DNA from: Aptenodytes patagonicus
Lineage: Eukaryota; Chordata; Aves; Sphenisciformes; Spheniscidae
Length of the DNA stretch: 64,000 bases
Reading direction: 5' to 3'
Assembly (NCBI RefSeq): GCF_965638725.1
Contig: NC_134961.1
Span: 7,346,641-7,410,640, forward strand
Positions within the stretch are counted from its first letter, which is position 1. The number at the start of each line of letters is the position of its first letter. The notes under the pieces are model-generated. The model saw nothing but the letters and a program-made list of their open reading frames with translations, made no database searches and had not been told where the DNA came from. The position numbers and the translations under genes are program-made. This document shows positions 46,689 to 59,060 of the stretch, piece by piece.

Positions 46689-49600
46689 ATGGGTCCCGGA
46701 GCAGCGCTGCCCGGCGCATGGGCACGGTGCGGGTTTCACAGCTCGCTCTGTTCAGAGGACAGACTTGGCGAGATAAATTTATCCGGATGCATGTAGCAGA
46801 GGCTTGCTGATGGGGCCGCATTAAGGACTTTACTGAAATCCCTGCTCCCTTTCTTGGTGTAGTTCTTATTCTGCTAAAGTGGGTCAGGCTTTGTTTGGGT
46901 GTTTGTCAGGTTCCCTTCAAGTGTGGCAGGAAAAGCCATTACCTGATGTTTGAGCACTTCAAAATGTTGCTCTTTGGTTACTTAACGCAGCAGGAGAGGA
47001 AAGGAGCTTTGTTTGGACTTTGTTTTGGCACCACTGAAAAAGCATCAGGTTAAGGTTTGAGCCTGTCCTTTGCTTGAATTGCAAATACCATTTCGCTATA
47101 ATTGGCCTAATTACTGAAAACACAAATTTTACACGGGCTTTGCAAGATGAATCAGGTGTCCTTGAAGAATACAGTTTTATATGCCAGAGCAGTGGGTTTC
47201 TGGGGCAGCGCTGGCGTCGTGGGAGACACCTCCCTCTTGCAAATCAAGGTGCTGGGAGATGGAGAAGTCTCCATCCAGCTCCAGCGAGAAACCATTCAAT
47301 CCTTCTCCTGACCTGGGGAAAGGTGCATTTCTGCAGGGCCACGGCCACGGCGAGAGCGGTATTTTGGTGAGCCTTCCTTCTCCCGGCCCTGGGCTCCCTT
47401 TGGCAACCGCAGCCGAGCCCGGACCCCCGGGGTGCTGCTGTCCCCCCACCTGGAGCAGCCTGTCCCCCTCCTTGGCCGCGCCGGCAGCTCTCGCCCGTTT
47501 TTGGGGCTGGCAGCCCGCGGGGCGGCTTGTCACGGTCACGCGTCCCTGGCCCCAAGGAGCCCTGTTTGCCAAGGGTTTAATGTTTAGCCGCTAATAAAAA
47601 AAGGCATATCAGAGAGGTAGCTCCCAGGTAGCTAAGCTTTCCTGGGAATTTTACCGGCTTTTGCGGCATAAACAAGGCCAGGATGTGGAGGCGTGCTTCC
47701 CTCAGATAAAGTTTTCAATGGAAAGTGGCCTGGGTTTTCCTAGAGCAGGCTCCCCGCAGCCCTCCAGTTCCCACTCCCTCGCTCCTGGCCACTCCTCGGG
47801 CATTGGCTGGTGATTCGGTGCTCAGCCGTGTCCCATCCTGCCCAAAAGCCTTCTCGCCATCGTGGCCGCGTTCTGATTTATCCGAGGAGGAGTTGTTTAT
47901 CAGGCTGGGATTGGTTTGGGGTTTTGGCTCCGAGCGGCTGTCGGGGAGCAGGGCTTGCTTCATTCTAGCAGTGTCAAAATAAGATTTTCAAACAATGTCA
48001 AGGGGGAAAAGAAAAACCCTCCTTGTTGTTCTGACTTGAGAAATGAGTGAAGTTCTCCTTTATGCCTTTACGCCATGGGCATTTCTCAGCCAGAAGCCTG
48101 ACTTTTTCCCCCAAAGGAATGTGCCCTAAAGCTCAGCTCAGCAGCCGCTGCCCGGCTCGGTGACCATCGGGTGCCCATGGCTCGATCCAGCCTGGAGCCA
48201 GCTTTCGCCCATTTCTACCTTGCCGATAAAGCTGAGCCCAGCCTGGCTTCTCCCGCGACGGCAGCCGGCAGAGAGGGAGGCTGGAGCATCACGCGAAGCA
48301 ATTCAGTCCATAACACCATCTTCTAAACCCAGCGTGGCTCAGCCCGTTTCATCATTAATCTGAATGCAAACAAATGTCATTAGAAAGGGGCATTTGGCTT
48401 TCAGATAAACACTTGCCTGTCCTTGCTCTCGCTCCCGTGCAAAACCAGCCCTCCTGGCACTGCAGGAGGCTCTTCGGATGCTCCCACTGTGTTTTGCTCT
48501 TCCTCCATGGCAATGGCAGCTCCTGGCGAGGCTGGGTGCCGCGTCTCTCCCACCCGGGGATTACACCGGGAGCTGGCTGCCGGCCGGCCCGTTCCGGCAT
48601 CTCTCAAGCAACTGCAGAGATAATTGCCATAAGTCTAATTGTTCCTGCTGGATAACGAGCATTTTGCATCATCATCCCCAGCTGCCGAGAGCATCATCTA
48701 AGTTGCTATTTCAGGGGCGGAAAGCAGCTCCTCTGGACCGGGAAAGACTGAACCAGGCTGGATCCGGCCACCTGAAGCAAAGCCCCCGCACCGAGCCCCC
48801 CCGACAGCAGTGCCGGTTTTGCAAGCGTGCTTTGGGACAAGGCGCGGGCCAGGGACTGTTCCCAAGAGGCAGCCTGGACATGAGGGCGTGCAAACGTGAG
48901 ATTTTTGGTGTGCTGGTGAAACATGGCCAAGGATTTGTGTCTCCAAAGGGGTTTCTCCCACCCGGACACGACATTATCCCTGCGAGACACGGGGGGCTGG
49001 AGGCGCACGTGCACACGCGTGGACGCGCACCACATATGGATGCACACAAGCATACGTGCATGCAGGCATGCACGGACGTGCAAACCCGCATGTGTTCGTG
49101 TGTGCAGGTGTGTGCATGCAGAGCTACTCCCATGCCGGGAACCAGTGGGCCCGTTTCCCTGCCGACGCGGTGGGCTCCTGCTCCAGCCTTCCCCCGGGTG
49201 AGGGCTGCGGTTTGAACCTCTCCTTCGCACAGGCGCTGGTGTCCATGAGCTCCGGAGGATGGGGGATCTCTGAGGTCCCTCTTTTCCTCCCGTTGCTAAA
49301 TTTTATAATGTTTTAAACTAGCTAGCAGGCTCACAAACCGGGCAATTGCAGGGGGGAGCTGGCAGATGAGCAGACAGAAACCTCCTCCCCTTAGAAACCA
49401 AGCTAGGAAGGAATCGCCTTTACAGTGCACAGCAGCTGCTCGGTGGAACGAGCTGTGTGCATTCTCAAACGCACCACAGGTCCAGTGGTGCCCCTCATTT
49501 TGGGTGATGCCGTTGGAGGCAGCAGGGCTTGCCGCAGCCTCCCCACGGCGTTGCACCGGGCAGAACCGCTCCATGCTGGCGAGACACGCGGCCCAGGCTG

Positions 49601-50177
49601 GGGCCGCAGCGAACGTCACCCTCTCCCCCCGGGTGACGGGGTGGATGAACCAGCCACGCGGCAGAAACCCCTGACTGGGCATTGATTTCTCCTCCACCAA
49701 CAAGCACTCTGCAAGACCCGGGAACCCGCCACCTCCCGGGCAGGGCTGACCACGGCCGAGGCTGCTCTGATGCACGAGGCTCGCTTGGCAGCAGGACCGA
49801 GCATTTGAGCAAGCCGAGAGCACGGTGCTTCGCTCCCTGCACCCCATCCAGCACCTGGCATGGCTGCTGGTAATTGCTCGGTGCCGCAGGATGTATTGGG
49901 TAGCCAGCTGCGGGATCCCCGCTCAGCTCATGCTCACAAACAGGCAATTTTGGGGCAGCATCAGCAGAGGCTGTCCGTCCCGTCCGTCCCATCCCATCCC
50001 ACAGCTCCCAGCCCAGCCTCGGTCTCCACACCTTGCTTGCTTTTTATTTATTCTCCACAAACCAGGAGGCTGCAGCTGACTGTCAAGTGCAAACCCTGTT
50101 CTCAGAGCAGCACGCCTCAAGTTAACCCTCCGGGCTCCTCAGGCTCACAGAAGCTTTCAAACACCGATTTTCCCTCC
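46689..50177. other. Intergenic region between the minisatellite and the inverted repeat
   Basis: No gene is recognised. 48998-49120 is a second GTGTGCATG-like alternating purine-pyrimidine stretch with a palindromic TGCATGCAGGCATGCA core. The rest is unique-looking, GC-rich sequence. Confidence 0.5.
48998..49120. repeat. Alternating purine-pyrimidine (Z-DNA-prone) stretch
   Basis: Runs of GTGCACACGCGTGGACGCGC and TGCATGCAGGCATGCACG type, with no fixed period. The composition resembles the 44.5-46.7 kb array. Confidence 0.6.
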
Positions 50178-50366
50178 CCAAACCTGTTCCAGCAGCCAAG
50201 GCGGGGTATGGCGAACGCAGCTTGGCCGCAGTCACAGGGCATAGGCAGCAGAGCAGGGACTCCAATGCCCAGCATCGCCTCCTTGCCGCTGGGCTGTGCC
50301 TGTGCCCTGTGACTGTGGCCAAGCTGCCTTCGCCATACCCCGCCTTGGCTGCTGGAAGGGGTTTGG
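50178..50366. repeat. Near-perfect inverted repeat, 70-bp arms, 49-bp spacer
   Basis: The left arm (50178-50247) and the reverse complement of the right arm (50297-50366) agree at 65 of 70 positions by direct comparison. The shared core is CCAGCAGCCAAGGCGGGGTA. The spacer contains a further 7-bp stem, GCCCAGC with GCTGGGC. No flanking target-site duplication or known transposon is recognised. Confidence 0.95.
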
Positions 50367-53300
50367 AGACATCAATGTGGCATAAAGACTTAAGGCAAAA
50401 GGGTTTTCCTGCCTGGTTGTCACTCGTGCCCCTAATGCCGCGCACAAGCCCCTGGAAATGGGTTTGCAAAGGATGCTGCTGAGCATGCCTTGGGAAAGAG
50501 TGATTCGGGGCTTGAGATAAGAGTCCTACAGGCTGGCTGGAAAAGGAGAGAGAGGAAAAAATGTCTCGGGGCAAGAGAGGGAAGAGATAAGCAGCACATC
50601 TGGGCTGGGAGCACGAAGCCGTCAGCCTCCCTGGCGCCACGGGGCTGCGGGGTGGCCAGATCCGGGCTGTGACAGCCTTGGATGGAGCCGGCCACGCGGC
50701 AAAGCCTGCTTGCTGGCAGGGCTTGGGGAGAGCCACGTGGGAGCCCTCTGCCAGAACCCTCTGGCTGCAGAGGGCAGGGAGGAGGCAGCCCTGCCCGGGG
50801 ACCTGCTCCGGCTCCCAAGGGCTGTGAGGGGAAGGGGTGATAGAGATGGCTCCCCCCAACCCCCTGCAACCCGCACCCCACTCTCAGCCCCTCTCGCTGC
50901 CAGGGTTGCCATCCAAGGGCACAGGATTCGGTATCTGCCAGGGCACGGGCCACGGTCGAGAGGGGAAGATGCTAATTTAGCACCATGAGCTTGTTCTGTC
51001 GGTGACCGTATGTCACACCTTTGGGAACTGCAACACGCTGCCTTTCGTATCAGCTCAAGCTTTTGGGGCTGGGGTAGGTTTTGAACTGAAACAGCCTCTG
51101 CCGCTGCCCAGAGGGGGTTTTTGGGAGGCCAGGAGGGAAAGCACTGTCCCCGTGATCCAGCTGGGCCCTCGTGGTGGATTTGTGCACGTTGCCTCCTAAT
51201 TGCAGTTCTTCATGTTCTCTGAAAACAAAAGGCGTAATTAGCCAGAGGATGGGAAACGCGGGGAGCCGGGAGCAGCCTCCAGAGCTGGCAGTGAGGGGGC
51301 AGCCGCTCGAGGGCCGGGCTGCGGCTCCCACTTTTGCAGGAGCCCATCTCCCCCTCACCAAACCAACCACTCTCCTGCCGCCATCCCCGTCCTTCTCCCT
51401 TGGTGTGCCGCATCCGCTCGGGCATCCTGGGAGGAAAACCGGGTGCTGGCAAGAGCTCCTCGCTCTCAACCCACCACCGCCGCACCCCTGCAAGCACACA
51501 AACACGCTTCTCTTGCCAGCTCCGTATTTGCAGCCACTGTATATACAGTATAATCCACCCACAGGGTATCCAGGCTGTACTTGGCCGGGAAGGACAGAAC
51601 ATCCTTGTGATTCGAAAGGTCAAAGCGAATGTCAATACCCTGTCGGCTTGAGTCAGCAAGAATGCCAGAGCTGCCTTGGGGACACAGGGTGCTTGGAGGG
51701 AGAGTCGCAGCTGTCGGGTACGCTGCTCTCTGCACAACGGGCACGGAGTCCCCGAAAGCGCTCTGCTTGCTGCAGGGGCGGGCAGGGCAACTGTCCCTAA
51801 TAATAATATCATGGTGTGCAACAGCTTTGCCTGCTCAGCCCGGAGGTCCCTTTACCCCCTCTCCACTCCTGGATGGCGAGGGGGTAAGCAGGTCGTGATG
51901 CCCCTCCACAACATCCTCCCAGCCTCCAGCCCTGCCTCCTCCCCAGGGCTCCGGTGCAGGATTTTCCTCCCAGGGCTTGGCCAGCCCCCAGCGGTGGAGG
52001 CTGGTCCCGGTCTGTGGGCAAAACGCAGCCGTTTACCCTGGGATCTGGAGGGCAGCGAGTCCCGCAGAACCCCGGGCCAGGAGCAGCCACCCAGGGCTCA
52101 AGGCTGGAGCAGGACCAGCATCCGCCCCGGTCAGACCTCCTCCTCCTCCTCCTCCTCCCCGATGGAGAGAAACTGCTGTCGCTTCGAGCGGGGCTGGAGG
52201 AAATTTGGCTTGGGCAGACGGCGGGGATTGATTTCCAAGTGACAGAGGCGCTCGCCTGTCCCTTGAGCTCCCAGCCCTGTGCCTAACGATTTTCTCTGCT
52301 AATAATCTCCGCTGAGCAGGCAGCAGCGCCTGCAGGCACCGAGCACGGGGACGAGGGGGATAGCTCAGAGCCTGACGTGGCGATGGCAGGGCCATGCCGC
52401 TGGTCCTGCCACACAGACCCTTTGCATTTCCCCCCACCCCGTCCCAGCAGGAGGGCTGCCCACGAAGCCCTCGATGCCAGCAGCACTGGCCCCTCTAACG
52501 ATGGCCCCGTCTAACGAGAACGAGCCTTCTTCGGGCGTGGGGGATTTGGAGGTGGATTAGGAAATCCCTTCACGGTGGCAGGGCAGATCCCGGGAGCTGG
52601 TGATGTTTTGCAGCAGGGCTTTGGAGGCTTCGGGGCCGTGGTGTGGTCCCCCCGGACGCAGCATTCCCACACGTCTCCCTTCCCTCTGGCACGCCTGGGC
52701 AGTGCAGGGAGCAGGAACGAGAGCATGAACGCGGGTGCAAGATTCTCCAAACATGGGCTTTTGGGGAGGCCCCCAGCTCTCACCAGCCCTGCACCAGTGG
52801 CGGGGAGCCGGGCGGCCGGGCAGGAGCAGCGGCACGCATCGGCCCCCGCATGTGCGGAGATCAGGGCGGGCAGCGGGAGCTGGCAGTGCTGCCCAGCCTG
52901 GCAGGGCTCTCGTGGCCCCGACCTTTCTGGCTTTAAAAACAGGACGGGAACAGGACGCACTTTTGTTTTCAGTTCAGGAGCTGGAATGGGACCTTCAGGC
53001 TGTTCCTGGGATGTTACGGCATCCCGGCTGCCACGGGGGGGGGGGGAACCACACTCCGAAACCCCGAGTGCAGCGGGCAGCCTCGCTGCACCCTTGCACC
53101 GTTCCCATTTCGTCCTTCGGTGGCAGAGCCCAAAGCTCTCCCCATCCTCTCCTACAGCCGGGCTGGCTGGGGGTGCTCCCCTGGGGCCACTGGCGGGGAC
53201 GAGTGGCTCTCACAAAGGGACAGCCTTCAGCTGGAAACCCCGCCAGCCCGGTGAGCCCCGGGGAGGTCAGGGAGTTTGTGCCGCTGCTCGATGCAAAACG

Positions 53301-56300
53301 TGACTCTTGCCCTCGGTGGCGCAGGGCACTGAACTAGAAAACCAGCGTACGAGGAATGCGGGTGCCCCCACCTTGTCTCACCCCTAAAACTCGGCTTGTG
53401 GCCACTAAGCAGCCCCTGGCCAGCAACGCCGGACCGTGCTGCGGGGACGCAGCCGGGGAGAGGAGGGCAGGGAGCGGCTGTGGCTTGCAGCAAGGCCATG
53501 CTTATGCCCATCGCATGGGGAAAAATGAGGTTGAGCCCCGCATCCAGCCACGAGCAGGGTCGGCTGGTCCTTACCCGGGGACCTGGGGACCTTCAGGTCA
53601 CAGGAATTAGGGACGATATGACCCTGCACCACCAAAATTAGGAAGATGCCCTTGGGGAACATCTCCCTGCACAGGGCTGGCACTGGTTTGCAGCTCGGTA
53701 TATTGACCATGAGGCAAGCAGGCAGCAGATGATGAGGGTATTTTTTCCTCTGGTGTGGAAAGGGCTATTTCTAGAAGAAAAGACAAATCATCGTGTCCTC
53801 CCGACAGCCGGTGGGGACCTGGCACCTGGCTGTCACCCACCGCCTGCCCCGGAGCAGCCCCAAGGACAAAAAGCTCAGCAGCTCTCTGCTTCCCCGCCCC
53901 GCTCCTTATCAATCTCCCACATCCACAAATGGAGAAATAATCTGCCGGGTTCCTGTATAAGAGGTTGCAGAGCCGGCCAGTGATGAGAAATGACACGGGC
54001 CCTGCCACGTCGGTGCACGTGGCAATCGTCGCCGGTGCGGAGGCTCCTCCAGCACTTCTCGGCAAATCCCTGGCATGTACCCGATAACCCCCCAGGAGCC
54101 GTTCGCGCTCGCCCGCCGCGGTCGCCTGCTCCTCTCGTGTGCTGAGAGCCCACTTAATCCTGTTGAGTGAGAAATTCATGCCACCCTTTGCAGGCTCAGG
54201 CTTTCTGCGGCAGCCGTCATGGCAGGGAAACACGTTCTTTTAAAAGAAAATCAAGATTCCCAGGTAATCTCAGCAGCGGGGACTTGAGGAGTTCACTGGG
54301 AAAAATAAAGCCCATTCTCAACTGCCTGTGCCACAGAAAGCTGGTGTGAGGCTGTTTGTGTGTGGTGTTTGGTCCAAAATTTCCCCAAATCTCCCCAAAT
54401 CCTTCTGCTGGCAGAGCTCAGCCAGGGCAGGGTGGGGACAGGTCCCCGTGGGCCGGGAGCCACTACAGGGCTGGGAACAGAAGGGTTTGTAAAGCGTGGG
54501 GCTGGGAAAGGAGCGGGACCCCCCGAGGAAGCTCCATCCCTGTCCCCTTTGGCCACAGCCCTTCCGCAGTGCAGTAACACCCGGCATTGCCTTGAACCCC
54601 CCAACGCTGCGTATTCCTGCCCCGTGCCGCCATTGCCCTGATCAGTCCCTTTTCCTTGTGCCGGCACGAGGGTTCATGCAGGAGCCGGGCCAGGGACCGG
54701 ATCCGGCTGGAAGCATCTGCCCTGCCGAAGGCTTCGTGCCCCGAGTCCCCGCATGGCTCCGGCCGGATCAGTGCCACCCTGAGGTGCCGCAGTGCAAGCA
54801 CCCCCCTGCTCCGGGCTCTTGTTTGTGCCTGTGGGTAATATCATCCCCGTGAAAAACATGATCTTTGGTTTTGCTGCCTCAGGGCTGAACCGTTGCCCTC
54901 CCCGGGGACGGGTCCCTGAGGGCTGGCGGGGATTTATAGCTTGCTGTGATTTATGCTGGAGGTGGAGCGGGACGGAGCTGTTGCAGCCGACACCGAAGGG
55001 ACCCAACAGCAGGACTGTCCCGGCGTGACCTTACCTGGCTGTGCGGGGCAAAGCCCTGGGGACAGGCAAGCGTCCCCTGAGGACAGCAGTGGCATCCACA
55101 GGATGGTGCACATGTTCAGAGTCTCCCGTCCCCCTCCCGGGAAAAAAACAGACGTAAGATTTTAAAATGCAAATTTTTGCCTCCAGTTCAGGGTTTGCTC
55201 CTCTCCCCCTGTCCAGGAGGGACGTGGTGGGAGCTGGCACTGCTGGGAGGGGCACCAGGCAACGCGAAGGCAATGTAAAGCGGGGTGAGCAGCAGTGGAC
55301 GTGATGTTGGACTTGGGGGAATCAGCTGAGCAATAAAGCAAAGCAGAGGGGCTGTGGAAATAAGGGTCTACTGAGTAACCGGGGCCTGGGGACACACCCC
55401 GGGCACCTCTTCTCCCTGCATCGTCGCCCTCCCCTGCAGAGGCTGCGAGGGGGAGTGGGGAGGAGAGAGGGCAAAGTAAGCCCCAAGAGCCAACCCTAAA
55501 CTCCAACCACTGCCCCTCAGCCCTCGGCCGCTGCCGCTCACTTCCCACCCGGCTCCTCCTTATTGGCGCAGGGCTGTGTGGCCAGACCAGCCACCACCGC
55601 CGCCGCCGCATGTGGGGCAGCACGGGGAGGGTTGGGACCCAGACGATTAAATAAAAGCATCTTGTCTTCTGCAGGGTGTTGAAATCCAACCCTGGGTGCC
55701 TCCAGGCGGCTCCGCTTTCCCTGCCCTCCTCCTCTCCTGGGTGAGAGGTCTGCGGTTGCTCAGCTCTGTTTACTAACCATGGATTTTCCCCTCCAGCTGT
55801 TTCTTTTCTTTCACTGCAAAGCGATGCAGAACCACCTTGGCCGAGAGCAGGTGAAAGCCCAGCGCCGATGCCTGCACCAGTTCAAACCAGCGAGGAGCTG
55901 GGCATCCTGCCGGGGGGTGGGATGGGACACAAGGGGACACGGCGAGGTCCCTGCAGCAGGATCGGGTACAGGGTTAGGGGCCGTCGCGAGCCGGGGGACA
56001 CCTGGGATGCTGGGGCACGCGGGGTCACACCGAAGCCAGCACTGGCTGGGGGACTGCTGGGGACCACCATCCTCCAGGGCATCTCAGGAGGATCCTGGGG
56101 CCATCGGGACAGGGCTGTCCCCCTTCTGAACCCAGGGTGGAGGTGTCCTCCACCTCCCGCATCACCAGCATCCCTCCTGGGACGGTTGGGAACAGTGGCC
56201 AGCCTTCCAGACAAAGAGCCTTTGGTGATGAAATGCCTCTTGAGCAGCTCCGTACCAGTGCGGCCAGACACACGACCAGCCTGCACCGAGGTCATGTACT

Positions 56301-58924
56301 TCCCGCTGGGTTTCTACCAGCCAGTGAGTTATTGCAGGAGGAAAGAGATGATTTAGCCTTAATTCAACCCTGCTGCAAAGAGCCGGGCGTCTCCCCCCAC
56401 AGCCTCAAGCCTGTGTGTGTCCAGGGTGGTGGGACCCTCGCCCCACTCCCCCCGTGCCCCCCGTGCATCCCTCGCTGCCTTGCTCCTGCGAGGACCCCGC
56501 TGCCAACCTGGTGCATGCAGGTCCGTGGGGGGACCCCCTGCACATCGCAAACTTCTTCCAGCACACTTCCCACTCGCTGGAGCCTTTTAGGGACCTGGGC
56601 AGACCCCAGATCAGCCCCATTTTGGGTCCTTCCCGGGTCCTCAGGCTGGCCCCGCTGCCCAGCCTGCCCGAGCAGAGGGAAGGCAAAGGGCTCCAGTGCG
56701 GGCGGGCTGTGCCAGCCCCGTCCCGGTCACCGGTGCTGGGAAACACCGCAGTGAGCCCACACGATTGTACTCGCAGGAGTATTACCCGATCACCGTTCCT
56801 GATAACGGTCTTTTACGGCTCTTACCCGGGCTCTCCAGGAGAGGTGAATTGGTTCAGCCTCCCACAGCCCTAAGGAGAGGGGAGGGAGGCACAAAGAGGC
56901 AAAAATGAGTTTGGGGAGAGCCAGGGCCAGGCTGTGCCGAGCCCTTCTGCCTTCCCAATGGGTATCGAGGCGGGCATCGCACCCTGGGAGAGCCCATTTA
57001 CCTGCCACTCAGCTACCCGCTAATATTTTCCAACTCCAGTGCTCATTTTCACCCAAATTGCACACAGAGGTAGAAGTCAAAAGGCTATTTCTATGCGCGT
57101 CAGGAGAATTGCCAATGGAGAAGAGAGACAGTTCCTGCTGAGAAAAACGCTGCAGCGTGAGCCCAGCCCTTTACTAGACATCGGAGCAGCCACCGAGCGG
57201 AAAACTTCACCAGAAAATCTGGCTTCCTTGGGCTGGCCGCTCGCGACGTTGCTGGGTTTGTTTTGTTCCAGGCTTGAGATACCGGTCGGACAAAAAAATG
57301 CTTTGTGAGTATTGAATTAAAAGGATGATGCAAAAGCCGCAGGGTGCTTCGACTCGAAAACGTGAGCGGTTTGCAGTCAGCCCCGGCGGGGCGCAGGCTG
57401 TTTGGAGAACATGGGGTTCCTGCGATTAGTCTGCTCACATGACTCAATATATAACCACCAGTTACACACTAGATTTAATCTTGGGTCAAAAGTCATGGAT
57501 AATTCAAACCACACAGAAAATGTTGATTGCATGCTTGCTGGAGCTGTTTTTTCTGTTATTCTTTGTTTGGCCCAAACAACCTTTGCAAAGCAAATGCACC
57601 CTGGCCCAGGGCAACAGCGGGTCGGCATTACCTGTGCCGGCTCCTGCCCTGGCCGGAGCGAGCTCTGCTCCCGCTCCGGGAGCTGCCTGCTCTGCCTGCA
57701 TCCCTCATCCAGCTTTCTGAGTCTCATTTCATCTCATGCACTTGCTAGGGGGGGAAAAATAAAGGATGATTCATGCCCTAAACCTCCCGTCTGAAGCATA
57801 GCATCGGTCCTCAGCCCCGTTACTTTGCTGTTTGTGCAGGTGACTGCAGTGAAGGTGCCTTCCTCACCCTGAATTAGCAGGGGTGTGGATGCTGCCTGCT
57901 GTGTCCCTGTAGCAGATTGGGTTCCTGGCTCAGCGCGTTCTCTATTTCCGTCGGTCCCTCTCAGGTGCTGCCCCAGTTTCTTGCCTCGGGCAGTTTCTCT
58001 CCCGACTTGAGTCGTGAAAGCCACCCTGGTATCAAAAAGATGTCATGGGGATGTTCAGGAACGTCCTGCCTGGTTAGGTTAATTGAGCAAAGGATTTCAA
58101 AGCAGTGTCTCAGAAACATTTATCGGGGTAAAGATCTTGTGTTTTGAAGTTTCGGCGTGGGCTGCGGGGAGCGTTGGCCGCTCTGTGTACCCACGAGCGG
58201 ATCATTGCTCTCTCACTGCTTTCCGGAGGCAGCAGCCACTATTTCTTGTGAGCTGCTTCTCTGATGAAGGCTTCACTGAAGGGAGAAACCGTCCTGCAGT
58301 TTTGCAGAATACTGTCTTGCAAGGGTGGTTATTCGTAGGGAATGCGTTGTCCCATCTGCCGGTGGCAGCAGACGTCACTGCCCGGCTGTTGCACGGGGAC
58401 AAGGGCCTGTCATGGACCACGGCTGAGCTCATCCATCACTGACCCTCCGCTGTGCCTTGGTCTCCTCTTAGGTCACTAGGAAGGATGAGTGATCCCTCCC
58501 TTCTCTTGCAAAACCCTTTGCAGTGACAGAGAGAAGGATGCAAATAGCCCCAACGAGCACAAGAGAGCTTCTCCCCGCGGGAACACGAAGGAGGCAGGGA
58601 AGCAGCACCATGTCCGTTTTGCAACCAGGAGAGGCAGCGAGACAACGAACTCGCCCATGGTTGGGCATGAGGATGCTAAACCCCGTATCCGGGCAGACCC
58701 TCCCATTCCCCGGCTGCTCCTGCCCTCGCCGTGGAGCCGGTGGCTCCAGCCCGGTGGTGCTGGCGCAGCCGGAGGGTTTTGCCGGCAAACCGGGGGATCT
58801 GAGCCTGGGCTAGAGCCAGCCAGAGCCTGGGAGGGCTGATTCCTCTTCCCAGCCCCAGTACATCTGCACAGGGAAGAGGAAAAGCCCTTTGGGACAAGGA
58901 AGAGAGAGCACTGGAACCAGCATA
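50367..58924. other. Intergenic region, no gene recognised
   Basis: GC-rich unique sequence with a short TCC run (52137-52160), a G12 run (53035-53046) and a 14-bp perfect palindrome ACTGTATATACAGT (51536-51549). The ORFs show no recognisable family or conserved motif. Confidence 0.5.
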
Positions 58925-59060
58925 AATAGCTTAGTAATAATACTAATGATAGCACTTAGCACATAGGCAGCAGTTTGCAGAGCAGAGCGCTTTACAAACA
59001 TTAATTAGTGCTGGTAGACAGTTCAGCGATGTGGTTCCCCTTTTGCCAACTATGAAGAGC
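58925..59060 (+). mobile_element. Possible MIR-type SINE relic
   Basis: TAATAATACTAATGATAGCA, then CACTTAGCACATAGGCAG, then GAGCGCTTTACAAACATTAA resembles the MIR central region. The copy is diverged and partial, and is called by eye only. Confidence 0.4.

Noticed and set aside
44066-46821. Six overlapping ORFs of 777-874 codons as a large repeat protein or overlapping gene system
   Set aside because: They exist in all six frames only because a stop-free minisatellite fills the region. There is no splice, promoter or family signal.
50178-50366. Canonical microRNA precursor
   Set aside because: Arms of 70 bp with a 49-nt loop are longer and more perfect than a usual pre-miRNA, and I recognise no known mature sequence.
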